This document shows positions 53,501-61,732 of a DNA stretch of 64,000 nt, piece after piece. How positions within the stretch are numbered: position 1 is the first letter of the stretch; the number at the start of each line of letters is the position of its first letter. The translations under genes were made by a program, and so were the position numbers. This DNA is from Gillisella vitis (GTDB lineage: Bacteria > Pseudomonadota > Alphaproteobacteria > Rhizobiales > Rhizobiaceae). Below the pieces are notes generated by a model. The model saw only the letters and a list, made by a program, of their open reading frames with translations. It did no database searches and had not been told where the DNA came from. The stretch covers positions 1 through 64,000 of the forward strand of contig NZ_JACHLU010000021.1 of the NCBI RefSeq assembly GCF_014204625.1, written 5' to 3'.

Positions 53501-53950
53501 TTACGCACGATCTTCGCGCGGACGGCGCGGACGATCACCGAAACCTTCGCGGGGCGCACGATCACCACGATCACCGCGGTCGCCACGATCAGGACGATCG
53601 CCATCACGACGCGGACGGTCATCACGGTCGCGCTTCTGCATCATGGCAGATGGGCCTTCTTCGTGGGCTTCTACAGCGATGGTCATGTAACGAAGAACGT
53701 CTTCGTTGATGCGCATCTGGCGTTCCATTTCATGGATCGCTTCGCCTGTCGCTTCAATGTCCATAAGGGCATAGTGTGCCTTACGGTTCTTGTTGATGCG
53801 GTAGGTCAGGGACTTGAGGCCCCAGTTTTCTACGCGCCCGACCTTGCCGCCATGAGCTTCGATAACACCCTTGTACTGTTCGACGAGGGCATCAACCTGC
53901 TGTGCGGACATATCCTGCCGGGCAAGGAATACATGTTCGTAAAGAGCCAT
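53501..53950 (-). CDS. rpsF: Small ribosomal subunit protein bS6
   Basis: The product has 149 residues. The start MALYEHVFLARQDMSAQQVD is the family N terminus, and YRINKNRKAHYALMDIEA is in the core. The C-terminal tail is unusually charged with tandem RGD/RDR units (RPDRGDRGDRGDRAPRE). The ORF is open upstream to 54136, but only the ATG at 53950 fits bS6. It leads the ribosomal operon. Confidence 0.95.
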   Translation of the reverse strand: MALYEHVFLARQDMSAQQVDALVEQYKGVIEAHGGKVGRVENWGLKSLTYRINKNRKAHYALMDIEATGEAIHEMERQMRINEDVLRYMTIAVEAHEEGPSAMMQKRDRDDRPRRDGDRPDRGDRGDRGDRAPREGFGDRPRRPREDRA

Positions 53951-54422
53951 GATAGCTTTGCCTTTCTTGCGGTTGTCTTCACCCGGCACGGCGCTAAGCC
54001 CCAACGACTGCTCCTGAGTGGTGAACCACGGCAAGAAAAGCGTTTGTACGAGACGGTCGAGAGCGGAGACACGGGAGGCCGAAACGCTTGTCGTTTCTGA
54101 CGGCAAAACAAGTCTGCCGGCCCTCCGTTCAGCCACCAGCCGAAAGACCGGGTGTTGTGAACAAGCGCGCTTATACGCAGATCTGACGGAAATGCAAGTG
54201 GTGCGCGCTGCTAAATAAGGGGTGTGGTGGTGATACCCTGCACGTTTGCGAGCCTTTTCAGAGTTTCTGTCATCTTCAATGGCGGCTGTTGTTGATCCGG
54301 GTCGATACGAAGGCTGGTAATCCTCGGCAAAAGATTCTCAAAACAGGCTTGTATTGATGATTAAAATACTCTCTATACGAGAACATATTGCTGTCGAGCA
54401 AAGAAAGATAGAGGAAATTCTG
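53951..54422. other. 472-bp region between rpsF and the lectin gene
   Basis: This gap holds the rpsF promoter on the minus strand and the lectin-gene promoter on the plus strand. Composition changes from GC-rich to AT-rich near 54330. No further gene or repeat is recognised. Confidence 0.45.
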
Positions 54423-55442
54423 ATGACAATTTCAGCCTATCCAAATGACTGGTGCGTAACGCAAGCATCCCAAGGCGGTGGCGGTGGTAGCGCGTTCAGT
54501 GCATGTCTTGCTCCGGTGCAAACTGACATCAATGGACAATCGGTTGATCTTTATTCCGTCATTTCAAAAATAGAGTGCTGGATTGCTTCCCACCGAATGG
54601 TTGGTATCAAAGTGTATTTTTCGAATTCGAGGGCCGGATATGCGGATGACAATCCATCGTATTTCTTTGGTGCAACTGGTGGTACATATTCATCGTTCAG
54701 ATTTGATCTGGGTGAGACGCTGACTGCGCTTACGATTTACCAGGCAGATTATAACGGTAAAACCTATTGTGGCGGGCTGGAGTTTGCGACCTCCAAGGGT
54801 CTGATTTATTCGGCAAAATCCGACAACAATAAAAATGGTGTTGCCATGGATATTGGCTATGGTGCTGCGGTCGGTATTTTTGGAAATAGTGGCGATGCTG
54901 TTGACCGGTTGGGTTTCTGGATGATTCTGCCAGCTGAGACGGTGTCTCTGACGGATGTTGTTTATGATGGAGCTCCATCGGCTCCGAACCTGACGCAGGT
55001 GGATAACAAGCCTTATGATAATCCGTTAGATCAAGCTGAGAGCACGGAGTATTCTTGTCCGCAGGAGGTTACCTCTACGCAAAGCTGGACCTTGGCGAAT
55101 ACAAATTCTGTGGCGCTCAGCTTTACCGCTTTTGTTTCTGCCGGTGTTTATAATATCGAGGTCTCCGCGGACGGGACAGCATCGTGGGCAGCAACCGTGC
55201 AAGAAGTGTATAGTCTTGAATATTCTATGTCAACAAACGATACATTCTCAGTTACGTTCGATATTCCGGCGCAGACAACAGTTAATATTGAAATATATAG
55301 ATATGAAGGTCGTTATGAACTTAAATATACGGGCTTGGGAGTGGTGAAAACAAATAACGATAATATATTCAACTATTATTTGTCTGGCACGACGACCGGA
55401 AATTCGAACACGCAGATGTATTCAAAACTGATTACGGTGTAA
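54423..55442 (+). CDS. Jacalin-like lectin / aerolysin-like pore-forming protein (predicted)
   Basis: The product has 339 residues. Residues about 17-170 read as a jacalin-type lectin domain: an initial glycine-rich GGGGGSAF, then ISKIECWIASHRMVGIKVYF, LGETLTALTIYQ, GGLEFATSKG and the closing FGNSGDAVDRLGF. Residues about 178-339 are Ser/Thr/Asn-rich alternating beta strands ending FDIPAQTTVNIEIYRYEG, which resembles the aerolysin/ETX-MTX2 pore-forming module, as in natterin-like proteins. No signal peptide is seen. GAGG lies 8 bases before the ATG. The gene is clearly richer in A+T than its neighbours, suggesting horizontal transfer. The lectin half is the surer call; the pore module is a pattern-level inference. 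Confidence 0.7.
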   Translation: MTISAYPNDWCVTQASQGGGGGSAFSACLAPVQTDINGQSVDLYSVISKIECWIASHRMVGIKVYFSNSRAGYADDNPSYFFGATGGTYSSFRFDLGETLTALTIYQADYNGKTYCGGLEFATSKGLIYSAKSDNNKNGVAMDIGYGAAVGIFGNSGDAVDRLGFWMILPAETVSLTDVVYDGAPSAPNLTQVDNKPYDNPLDQAESTEYSCPQEVTSTQSWTLANTNSVALSFTAFVSAGVYNIEVSADGTASWAATVQEVYSLEYSMSTNDTFSVTFDIPAQTTVNIEIYRYEGRYELKYTGLGVVKTNNDNIFNYYLSGTTTGNSNTQMYSKLITV

Positions 55443-55539
55443 TCAGTGCGAATATTGATCCAGACGATGATTTTGAAGCGCCTCTCACCCTATGTGGCGT
55501 GCGGCACCCTCAATAACCATGCGATAAGAAAGCGTTGGT

Positions 55540-56442
55540 TCAGCTAATCTTCAAAACGGTGTGACCATTTTCCGTGACAACGGCATAATTCAAAGCGGCA
55601 GCGTTTGTGTTGTCTGTGCCGTCAAGGCTGACGGTCATCTTGTCGTCGGAGCCGTTCATCTGGATGGTCAGGCTGTTGTTGGCGCTGGTGATGGTCAGAT
55701 CACTCTCATTATAACCGCTGAGGCGGATAGATAGTGGTCCATCTGTCGCAATTGTGTCCTGTCCATCGCCCGCTGCAAAAGCATATTCGGCAATGGCGTT
55801 CTGGCCGCCCGTCTGGTGAATGGTAACAGTGTCATTGCCCTTGCCGCCAGAGGCGAAAATGCGGCTGCCTTCCAGATACATCGTGTCGTTGCCGTCGCCG
55901 CCATCAACGCCGACGAGGGATTGTCCCGAGGCCTTGATCGAATCATCGCCCGCGCCGCCGGTGACATTCATGATCAATGTGCCCGTCAGCTGAATATCAT
56001 CCTTGTCTGCGCCGCCATCAATATCGGCAATCAGGCTGCCGCTGGCTTTCAGGCTATCCGCGCCCTCGCCAAGTGCTACGCCGACAATGGCAGCACTTTT
56101 GGCAATCAGAGCGTCATCACCATTGCCTGTTTCGACATTATACACCGCGCGCCCGGTAAACGTCAGCGAGTCGTCGCCTTCTGTGCCGCTAACGCCGGTG
56201 ATGTAGCCGATGCTTTCGCTGACGCTGGCCTGATCCGCGGTCGCACTGTCGCCGAGGCTGAGGATTTCGATGATCCGCGCCAGTGCCCGCTGGCTCGATG
56301 TCGAGCCGCCGTCGGTTGCGTTGGTGTCGAAGCTGTTTGCTGCTGTGCTGGATTGGGAGGCCTGTGCCTTGGCGCTCGAAAACAGTTGCGTGGCATAGGC
56401 GACGGCATTGGGGTCGCGGTAGAAACTGTTGATCGATGTCAT
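55540..56442 (-). CDS. RTX-like tandem-repeat calcium-binding protein
   Basis: The product has 300 acidic residues. After an Ala/Ser-rich N-terminal region (1-85), six tandem units of about 19 residues run from 86 to 198. Each opens with a GxGxD-type turn (GTEGDDSL, TGNGDDAL, LGEGADSL, GGAGDDSI, GGDGNDTM) and ends in a short beta strand. A seventh, GGKGNDTV, and a later GDGQDTI continue the pattern. This resembles hemolysin-type calcium-binding beta-rolls but with a longer period than the nine-residue RTX repeat. There is no signal peptide; the C terminus NYAVVTENGHTVLKIS could be a type I secretion signal. It converges with the lectin gene. Confidence 0.8.
   Translation of the reverse strand: MTSINSFYRDPNAVAYATQLFSSAKAQASQSSTAANSFDTNATDGGSTSSQRALARIIEILSLGDSATADQASVSESIGYITGVSGTEGDDSLTFTGRAVYNVETGNGDDALIAKSAAIVGVALGEGADSLKASGSLIADIDGGADKDDIQLTGTLIMNVTGGAGDDSIKASGQSLVGVDGGDGNDTMYLEGSRIFASGGKGNDTVTIHQTGGQNAIAEYAFAAGDGQDTIATDGPLSIRLSGYNESDLTITSANNSLTIQMNGSDDKMTVSLDGTDNTNAAALNYAVVTENGHTVLKIS
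55849..56187 (-). repeat. Tandem 57-bp coding repeats of the RTX-like gene
   Basis: Six protein-level units of 18-19 residues (57 or 54 bp) lie in tandem. They are diverged at the DNA level and recognisable mainly by the Gly-Asp turns, so the array is old or under selection rather than freshly amplified. Confidence 0.75.
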
Positions 56443-56667
56443 GGCATCCTCGCGTTATACTGACATGATGATCATCACGATGAGCGGATCAATCGCTATG
56501 GTCTCATGCTATCCCGTTGCCGGAACAGTGTTGTCATGAGATTATATAAGGAGAGTTTAAAATCCATCACGGACTGGGAAAACAGTAAGCGTTTTATGAA
56601 TGTTTGAGGCGCTTCTGTCGCATTTGTGTCGGCGGAGGCGAGACTCTCCGCCGACAGATGGGCCGAA

Positions 56668-57711
56668 TCAGATCGGCATTGGATATTGCCGGTGAATAGC
56701 GGCAATGCCCTTCATTACCTCATCGGACAGGGTGACATCGGCAGCGCCAATGTCGATTTTCAACTGCTCCATTGATGTCGCGCCGATAATGACCGAGGCC
56801 ATGAACGGCCGTGTCAGGCAAAAAGCCAGCGCCATCTGCGATGGGTCCAGTCCGTGCTGTCTGGCCAGTTCGACATAGGCCCGCGTCGCTGGCTCCTGAT
56901 GCGGTGTGAGGCGACCGCCGATATTGCCATTGATGGAAGCGCGCGAACCAGCTGGCACGGTCCCATCCAGATACTTGCCACTCAGCAACCCGCCCGCGAG
57001 GGGTGAATAGGCCAGAAGACCAACCTCTTCATGGTGAGAAAGTTCGGCCATGTCGAGGTCATGTGTTCGGTACAAAAGATTGTATTCATTTTGCACGGTC
57101 GCAATTCTGGGTAGGGATTTCTGTTCACCAATCGATAAATATTTCTGTATGCCCCATGTGGTCTCGTTGGACAGGCCAATAGCCCGAATTTTGCCAGAGA
57201 CAACGCACTCCTGAAGAACCTCGAGTTTTTCGGTGATTTCAGCAATCACCAGAGCGCGGTCCTGCTGTGAGGGATCATAGTTCCAGGCACCGCGAAAGTG
57301 ATAATGGCCCCGGTTTGGCCAATGAATCTGATATAAATCAATATAATCTGTCTTCAGACGCTGCAAACTGGCGTCGACGGCAGCCCGGATGGTCTGCGCA
57401 TTGATAGGCGCACCGCCGCGGATGTAGGGACGGCCCGCGCCTGCCACTTTGGTGGCCAGCACGACAGCGTTGCGTTTACCAGTTTTTTCAAACCAGTTTC
57501 CAATCAGCTTTTCGGTGTCGGTATAGGTTTCCGCAGACAGGGGCGTTGTTGGATACAGTTCAGCAGTATCGAAGAAATTCACACCATTTTCAAGGGCATA
57601 GTCCATTTGTTCAAAGGCTTCAGCCTGGGTGTTCTGGCTGCCCCACGTCATGGTGCCAAGGCAGATTTCGGAAACGGATATATCCGTGCGGCCAAGTGTT
57701 CTGTGTTTCAT
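56668..57711 (-). CDS. Aldo/keto reductase (Tas-like)
   Basis: The product has 347 residues. This NADPH-dependent carbonyl reductase has the TIM-barrel pattern MKHRTLGRTDISVSEICLGT. The catalytic tetrad lies in FFDTAELY (Asp, Tyr), VLATKVAG (Lys) and YQIHWPNRG (His). The length and the insertion after the His resemble E. coli Tas. The substrate is unknown. It ends 225 bp from the RTX-like gene start on the same strand and is divergent from fabD. Confidence 0.92.
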   Translation of the reverse strand: MKHRTLGRTDISVSEICLGTMTWGSQNTQAEAFEQMDYALENGVNFFDTAELYPTTPLSAETYTDTEKLIGNWFEKTGKRNAVVLATKVAGAGRPYIRGGAPINAQTIRAAVDASLQRLKTDYIDLYQIHWPNRGHYHFRGAWNYDPSQQDRALVIAEITEKLEVLQECVVSGKIRAIGLSNETTWGIQKYLSIGEQKSLPRIATVQNEYNLLYRTHDLDMAELSHHEEVGLLAYSPLAGGLLSGKYLDGTVPAGSRASINGNIGGRLTPHQEPATRAYVELARQHGLDPSQMALAFCLTRPFMASVIIGATSMEQLKIDIGAADVTLSDEVMKGIAAIHRQYPMPI

Positions 57712-57919
57712 CGGCAGGAGATCTCGGTTTTGAATATGCTCCGTTTTGGAGCGGGGAGGATTTGAGGCGAATGTAGGCCGAATTTGAGGAAGGGCAAGGT
57801 CTGTTTATCTGCGAAAAAGCCCGAAAATAAGCACTTTAGCAGGTATTGATGTGCCTCCGATGGCTTGACTCTCAAAGCGAGTTTGTGAATTGGAGAAGAA
57901 AAAATGAACGGAGTACCCC

Positions 57920-58864
57920 ATGGGTGTTGCATTTACGTTTCCCGGTCAGGGCAGTCAGGCCGTTGGAATGGGCAAGGATCTTGCTGATGCCTTTCCGGAA
58001 GCGCGCGCTGTTTTCGAGGAAGTTGATGAGGCGCTCGATCAGAAACTCTCCAGCATTATGTGGGATGGTTCTGCCGAGGATTTGACATTGACGGCAAATG
58101 CACAGCCTGCGTTGATGGCGGTGTCGATTGCCGTGCTGCGGGTCATGCAGCAGCGCGGCTTTGTGCTGACCAACAAGGTTTCCTATGTTGCCGGTCACTC
58201 CTTGGGTGAATATTCGGCCCTGTGTGCGGCTGGCACCTTTTCTGTTGCCGACACAGCCCGGCTTTTGCGCATTCGCGGTAATGCCATGCAGGCAGCCGTG
58301 CCGGTCGGTCTCGGTGCCATGGCAGCAATTATCGGGCTTGAGCACGATGCGGTGGAAGCCATCTGCAAGGCCGCAGCCGCAGAAGGTCCGGTGCAGATTG
58401 CCAATGACAACGGCGGTGGCCAGCTGGTGATTTCCGGTGCCAAGGCACCTGTTGAAAAAGCAGCCGCGCTGGCAACAGAAAAAGGTGCAAAGCGCGCCAT
58501 TCTTCTTCCTGTTTCTGCGCCGTTCCATTCGTCGCTGATGGCACCTGCCGCCGAACAGATGCGTGAAGCGCTGGCTTCGGTGGAGATGAAAAATCCGATC
58601 GTGCCGCTGATTGCCAATGTGCGGGCCGCGCCTGTGACGGATGCCAATGATATTCGCAATCTTTTGGTAGAGCAGGTCACGGGGCAGGTGCGCTGGCGCG
58701 AAACTGTCGAATGGTTTGGCGCAAATACTGTTTCTGTGCTTTATGAGATTGGCGCAGGCAAGGTTTTGACGGGTCTGGTTCGCCGGATCGACAAGAATAT
58801 TACCGGCACAGCGGTAAACTCTCCCGCTGATATTGAGGCGGCCCTGACAGCGCTCTTGGCCTGA
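57920..58864 (+). CDS. fabD: Malonyl-CoA--ACP transacylase
   Basis: The product has 314 residues. It transfers malonyl groups from CoA to acyl carrier protein. The start MGVAFTFPGQGSQAVGMGKD and nucleophile Ser94 in AGHSLGEYSA are exact family blocks. GGAG lies 7 bases before the ATG. It leads the fatty-acid synthesis cluster fabD-fabG-acpP-fabF. Confidence 0.96.
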   Translation: MGVAFTFPGQGSQAVGMGKDLADAFPEARAVFEEVDEALDQKLSSIMWDGSAEDLTLTANAQPALMAVSIAVLRVMQQRGFVLTNKVSYVAGHSLGEYSALCAAGTFSVADTARLLRIRGNAMQAAVPVGLGAMAAIIGLEHDAVEAICKAAAAEGPVQIANDNGGGQLVISGAKAPVEKAAALATEKGAKRAILLPVSAPFHSSLMAPAAEQMREALASVEMKNPIVPLIANVRAAPVTDANDIRNLLVEQVTGQVRWRETVEWFGANTVSVLYEIGAGKVLTGLVRRIDKNITGTAVNSPADIEAALTALLA

Positions 58865-58891
58865 CAGGCATTTTGCACAAGGATTGATATA

Positions 58892-59629
58892 ATGTTCGAT
58901 TTGACCGGTCGCAAAGCATTGGTGACAGGGGCCACGGGCGGGATTGGCGAGGAAATCGCCCGTCTTCTTCATGCGCAGGGGGCAATCGTTGGCCTGCATG
59001 GAACCCGTGTGGAAAAGCTTGAGGCGCTGGCCGCCGATCTGGGGGAGCGGGTGAAAATTTTCCCGGCAAACCTGTCGGATCGTGACGCTGTGAAGGCTCT
59101 GGGTACCAAGGCAGAAGCCGAGCTGGACGGTGTGGATATTCTGGTCAACAACGCCGGAATCACCAAGGACGGCCTGTTCGTGCGCATGTCGGATGCCGAT
59201 TGGGACAATGTTCTGGAGGTCAATCTCAGTGCGGTTTTTGCGCTGACCAAGGAACTCACGCATCCAATGATGCGCCGTCGCTATGGGCGCATCATCAATA
59301 TTACATCGGTTGTGGGTGTGACGGGCAATGCCGGTCAGGTGAACTATTGTGCATCCAAGGCCGGCATGATCGGCTTTACCAAGGCGTTGGCGCAGGAAAT
59401 TGCGCCTCGCAATGTCACAGTGAACTGTGTTGCGCCGGGCTTTATTGAAAGCGCGATGACGGGTAAGCTGAACGACAAGCAAAAAGAAGGCATCATGGGA
59501 GCAATCCCCATGAAGCGGATGGGAACAGGGGCGGAGATTGCGTCATCTGTTCTTTATCTGGCATCCTCGGAAAGCTCTTACGTCACCGGCCAGACGCTGC
59601 ATGTGAATGGCGGGATGGCAATGATCTGA
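58892..59629 (+). CDS. fabG: 3-oxoacyl-ACP reductase
   Basis: The product has 245 residues. It reduces 3-oxoacyl-ACP with NADPH. TGATGGIG is at 12-19, Ser139 in NITSVVG, and Tyr152/Lys156 in NYCASKAG form the catalytic set. The end YVTGQTLHVNGGMAMI is typical of FabG. It is 27 bp downstream of fabD. Confidence 0.96.
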   Translation: MFDLTGRKALVTGATGGIGEEIARLLHAQGAIVGLHGTRVEKLEALAADLGERVKIFPANLSDRDAVKALGTKAEAELDGVDILVNNAGITKDGLFVRMSDADWDNVLEVNLSAVFALTKELTHPMMRRRYGRIINITSVVGVTGNAGQVNYCASKAGMIGFTKALAQEIAPRNVTVNCVAPGFIESAMTGKLNDKQKEGIMGAIPMKRMGTGAEIASSVLYLASSESSYVTGQTLHVNGGMAMI

Positions 59630-59897
59630 GGAATGCTCTGATCCGCTCAATTGGTTGAGGAACAAAAGGAAGTGTGGAATTTTCAGGCTTTCCGGCGCAC
59701 CTAAACCGTGTTAATCGGGCGGGGACTGTGAGCAGTTATATGGAAAACGGGTGGCGCGAGCCAGGCCGTTGACACGGACGGGGCCTGCTCAAAACAGGTT
59801 CAACGGAATTGCCAGCGGGTCTGAAACTCACTGGCGTAACACAGGGTAGGAAAGCCAGAACGGCTTTCTTGTTATGATAGAGGTCGAGGAAACCGAC

Positions 59898-60134
59898 ATG
59901 AGCGATATCGCAGAACGCGTAAAGAAAATTGTTATTGATCATCTGGGCGTTGAAGCCGAAAAGGTTGTTGAAGGCGCAAGCTTTATCGATGATCTGGGTG
60001 CCGATTCGCTCGACACAGTCGAACTCGTTATGGCATTTGAAGAAGAATTCGGCGTTGAAATTCCTGACGACGCTGCTGACTCCATCCTCACCGTTGGTGA
60101 TGCGGTGAAGTTCATCGAAAAGGCTCAAGGCTGA
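59898..60134 (+). CDS. acpP: Acyl carrier protein
   Basis: The product has 78 acidic residues. It carries acyl chains on a phosphopantetheine arm attached to Ser37 in GADSLDTVEL. GAGG lies 8 bases before the ATG at 59898; the frame is open 8 codons further up but without a better site. A 268-bp gap before it suggests its own promoter, as is common for this abundant protein, and a terminator follows. Confidence 0.97.
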   Translation: MSDIAERVKKIVIDHLGVEAEKVVEGASFIDDLGADSLDTVELVMAFEEEFGVEIPDDAADSILTVGDAVKFIEKAQG

Positions 60135-60150
60135 TCTTGAGATCTGTCGT

Positions 60151-60192
60151 TCTGAAGCGGGCTTAATCTCCTGCTTCAGAATGCCTTTTTTA
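60151..60192 (+). terminator. Rho-independent terminator after acpP
   Basis: Stem TTCTGAAGC (60151-60159) / GCTTCAGAA (60174-60182) is followed by a run of T residues (60187-60192). Confidence 0.8.
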
Positions 60193-60331
60193 TGTTTCTT
60201 TTATTTGCAGTGCGCAGTTGTTACGGCTGCGGTGTCGATGTTGTGAAATTTTAATCTGCTGCATGGGTTTTCTGCTGAATTGATCGCAGTTGCCTTCATG
60301 CAGCCGCATCTGACTTGTGAGTGGGGTGAAC

Positions 60332-61600
60332 GTGCAAATAAGACGTGTCGTTATCACCGGTACCGGCATGGTATCTCCTCTTGGCTGTGGTACGGAAACG
60401 AGCTGGACCCGGCTTCTTGCTGGCGAAAATGCTGCTCGCAAAGTCACGGAATTTGAAGTTGAGGATCTTCCGGCGAAGATTGCTTGTCGCATTCCGTTTG
60501 GCGATGGCACCAACGGTACATTCAATGCGGATGACTGGGTGGAGCCAAAGGAACAGCGCAAGGTTGATCCATTTATTGTTTATGCAATTGCAGCCGCTGA
60601 TATGGCCTTGGCCGATTCTGGCTGGAAGCCTGAAACCATGGCGGATCAAGTCGCCACTGGCGTGTTGATAGGCTCAGGTATCGGCGGCATTGAAGGTCTT
60701 GTTGAAGCGGGCTACACGCTGCGCGACAAAGGCCCTCGGCGAATTTCACCATTTTTTATTCCAGGCCGTCTGATCAACCTGGCATCTGGCCATGTGTCCA
60801 TTCGGCATAAATTGCGCGGACCAAACCACTCGGTGGTCACCGCCTGCTCGACGGGTGCCCATGCCATTGGTGATGCAAGCCGCATGATTGCGTTTGGCGA
60901 TGCCGACGTGATGGTGGCCGGTGGTGCTGAATCGCCGATCAGCCGGATTTCACTGGCCGGCTTTGCGGCCTGCAAGGCTTTGTCGACCAATCACAATGAT
61001 GATCCGCAAAAAGCCTCACGCCCCTATGACCGCGACCGCGATGGTTTTGTCATGGGTGAAGGGGCTGGTATTGTCATTCTCGAAGAGCTGGAGCACGCCA
61101 AGGCGCGCGGAGCCAAGATCTATGCCGAAGTGGTTGGCTACGGCATGTCTGGCGATGCTTTCCACATTACTGCCCCTGCGGAAGACGGTGATGGTGCCTA
61201 TCGCTGCATGAATATGGCACTGAAGCGTGCTGGTCTTGTGGCCGCAGACATTGATTATATCAACTCCCATGGCACCTCGACCATGGCCGATACCATTGAG
61301 CTTGGTGCGGTGGAGCGTGTGGTCGGTGATCACGCCACAAAGGTTTCCATGTCGTCGACCAAATCGGCGATTGGCCATTTGCTGGGTGCGGCAGGGGCTG
61401 TTGAGGCTATTTTTTCAGCGCTGGCGATTCGGGATGGTATTGTGCCGCCAACGTTGAATCTTGATCATCCTGATGTGGAAACTGCGATTGATCTGGTGCC
61501 GCACAAGGCACGTAAGCGTGATGTCCGTGTCGCACTGTCCAATTCCTTTGGATTTGGCGGCACCAATGCCTCGCTTGTCTTGCGTCGTTACGAGGATTGA
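60332..61600 (+). CDS. fabF: 3-oxoacyl-ACP synthase II
   Basis: The product has 422 residues. It elongates acyl-ACP by condensation with malonyl-ACP. The catalytic triad is complete: Cys172 in VTACSTGAHA, His313 in NSHGTSTMAD and His349 in KSAIGHLLGA. Three in-frame GTG codons (60317, 60326, 60332) could start it; 60332 is chosen because a GGGG-type site lies about 5 bases upstream and it gives the family start MQIRRVVITG. Confidence 0.95.
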   Translation: MQIRRVVITGTGMVSPLGCGTETSWTRLLAGENAARKVTEFEVEDLPAKIACRIPFGDGTNGTFNADDWVEPKEQRKVDPFIVYAIAAADMALADSGWKPETMADQVATGVLIGSGIGGIEGLVEAGYTLRDKGPRRISPFFIPGRLINLASGHVSIRHKLRGPNHSVVTACSTGAHAIGDASRMIAFGDADVMVAGGAESPISRISLAGFAACKALSTNHNDDPQKASRPYDRDRDGFVMGEGAGIVILEELEHAKARGAKIYAEVVGYGMSGDAFHITAPAEDGDGAYRCMNMALKRAGLVAADIDYINSHGTSTMADTIELGAVERVVGDHATKVSMSSTKSAIGHLLGAAGAVEAIFSALAIRDGIVPPTLNLDHPDVETAIDLVPHKARKRDVRVALSNSFGFGGTNASLVLRRYED

Positions 61601-61732
61601 CCATAAAATTGGCGCAGTGATTGGTTTGCTGCGCCCTTTGATCTTTTGAATACCGGGCTTCACTCACCCAAGACCTGTTTTTGCCGTAATGTTTGCCCAC
61701 AAGCGGCGGAACTGAATCGAAGAGGAGTGACG

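Noticed and set aside
53951..54136. N-terminal extension of bS6
   Set aside because: The bS6 family starts at MALYEHV, and the upstream residues look like translated promoter DNA.
57872..59482. 536-codon open frame on the minus strand opposite fabD and fabG
   Set aside because: Both plus-strand genes are textbook fatty-acid enzymes. The antisense translation is rich in His, Arg and Cys, with no motif, and is a by-product of codon bias.
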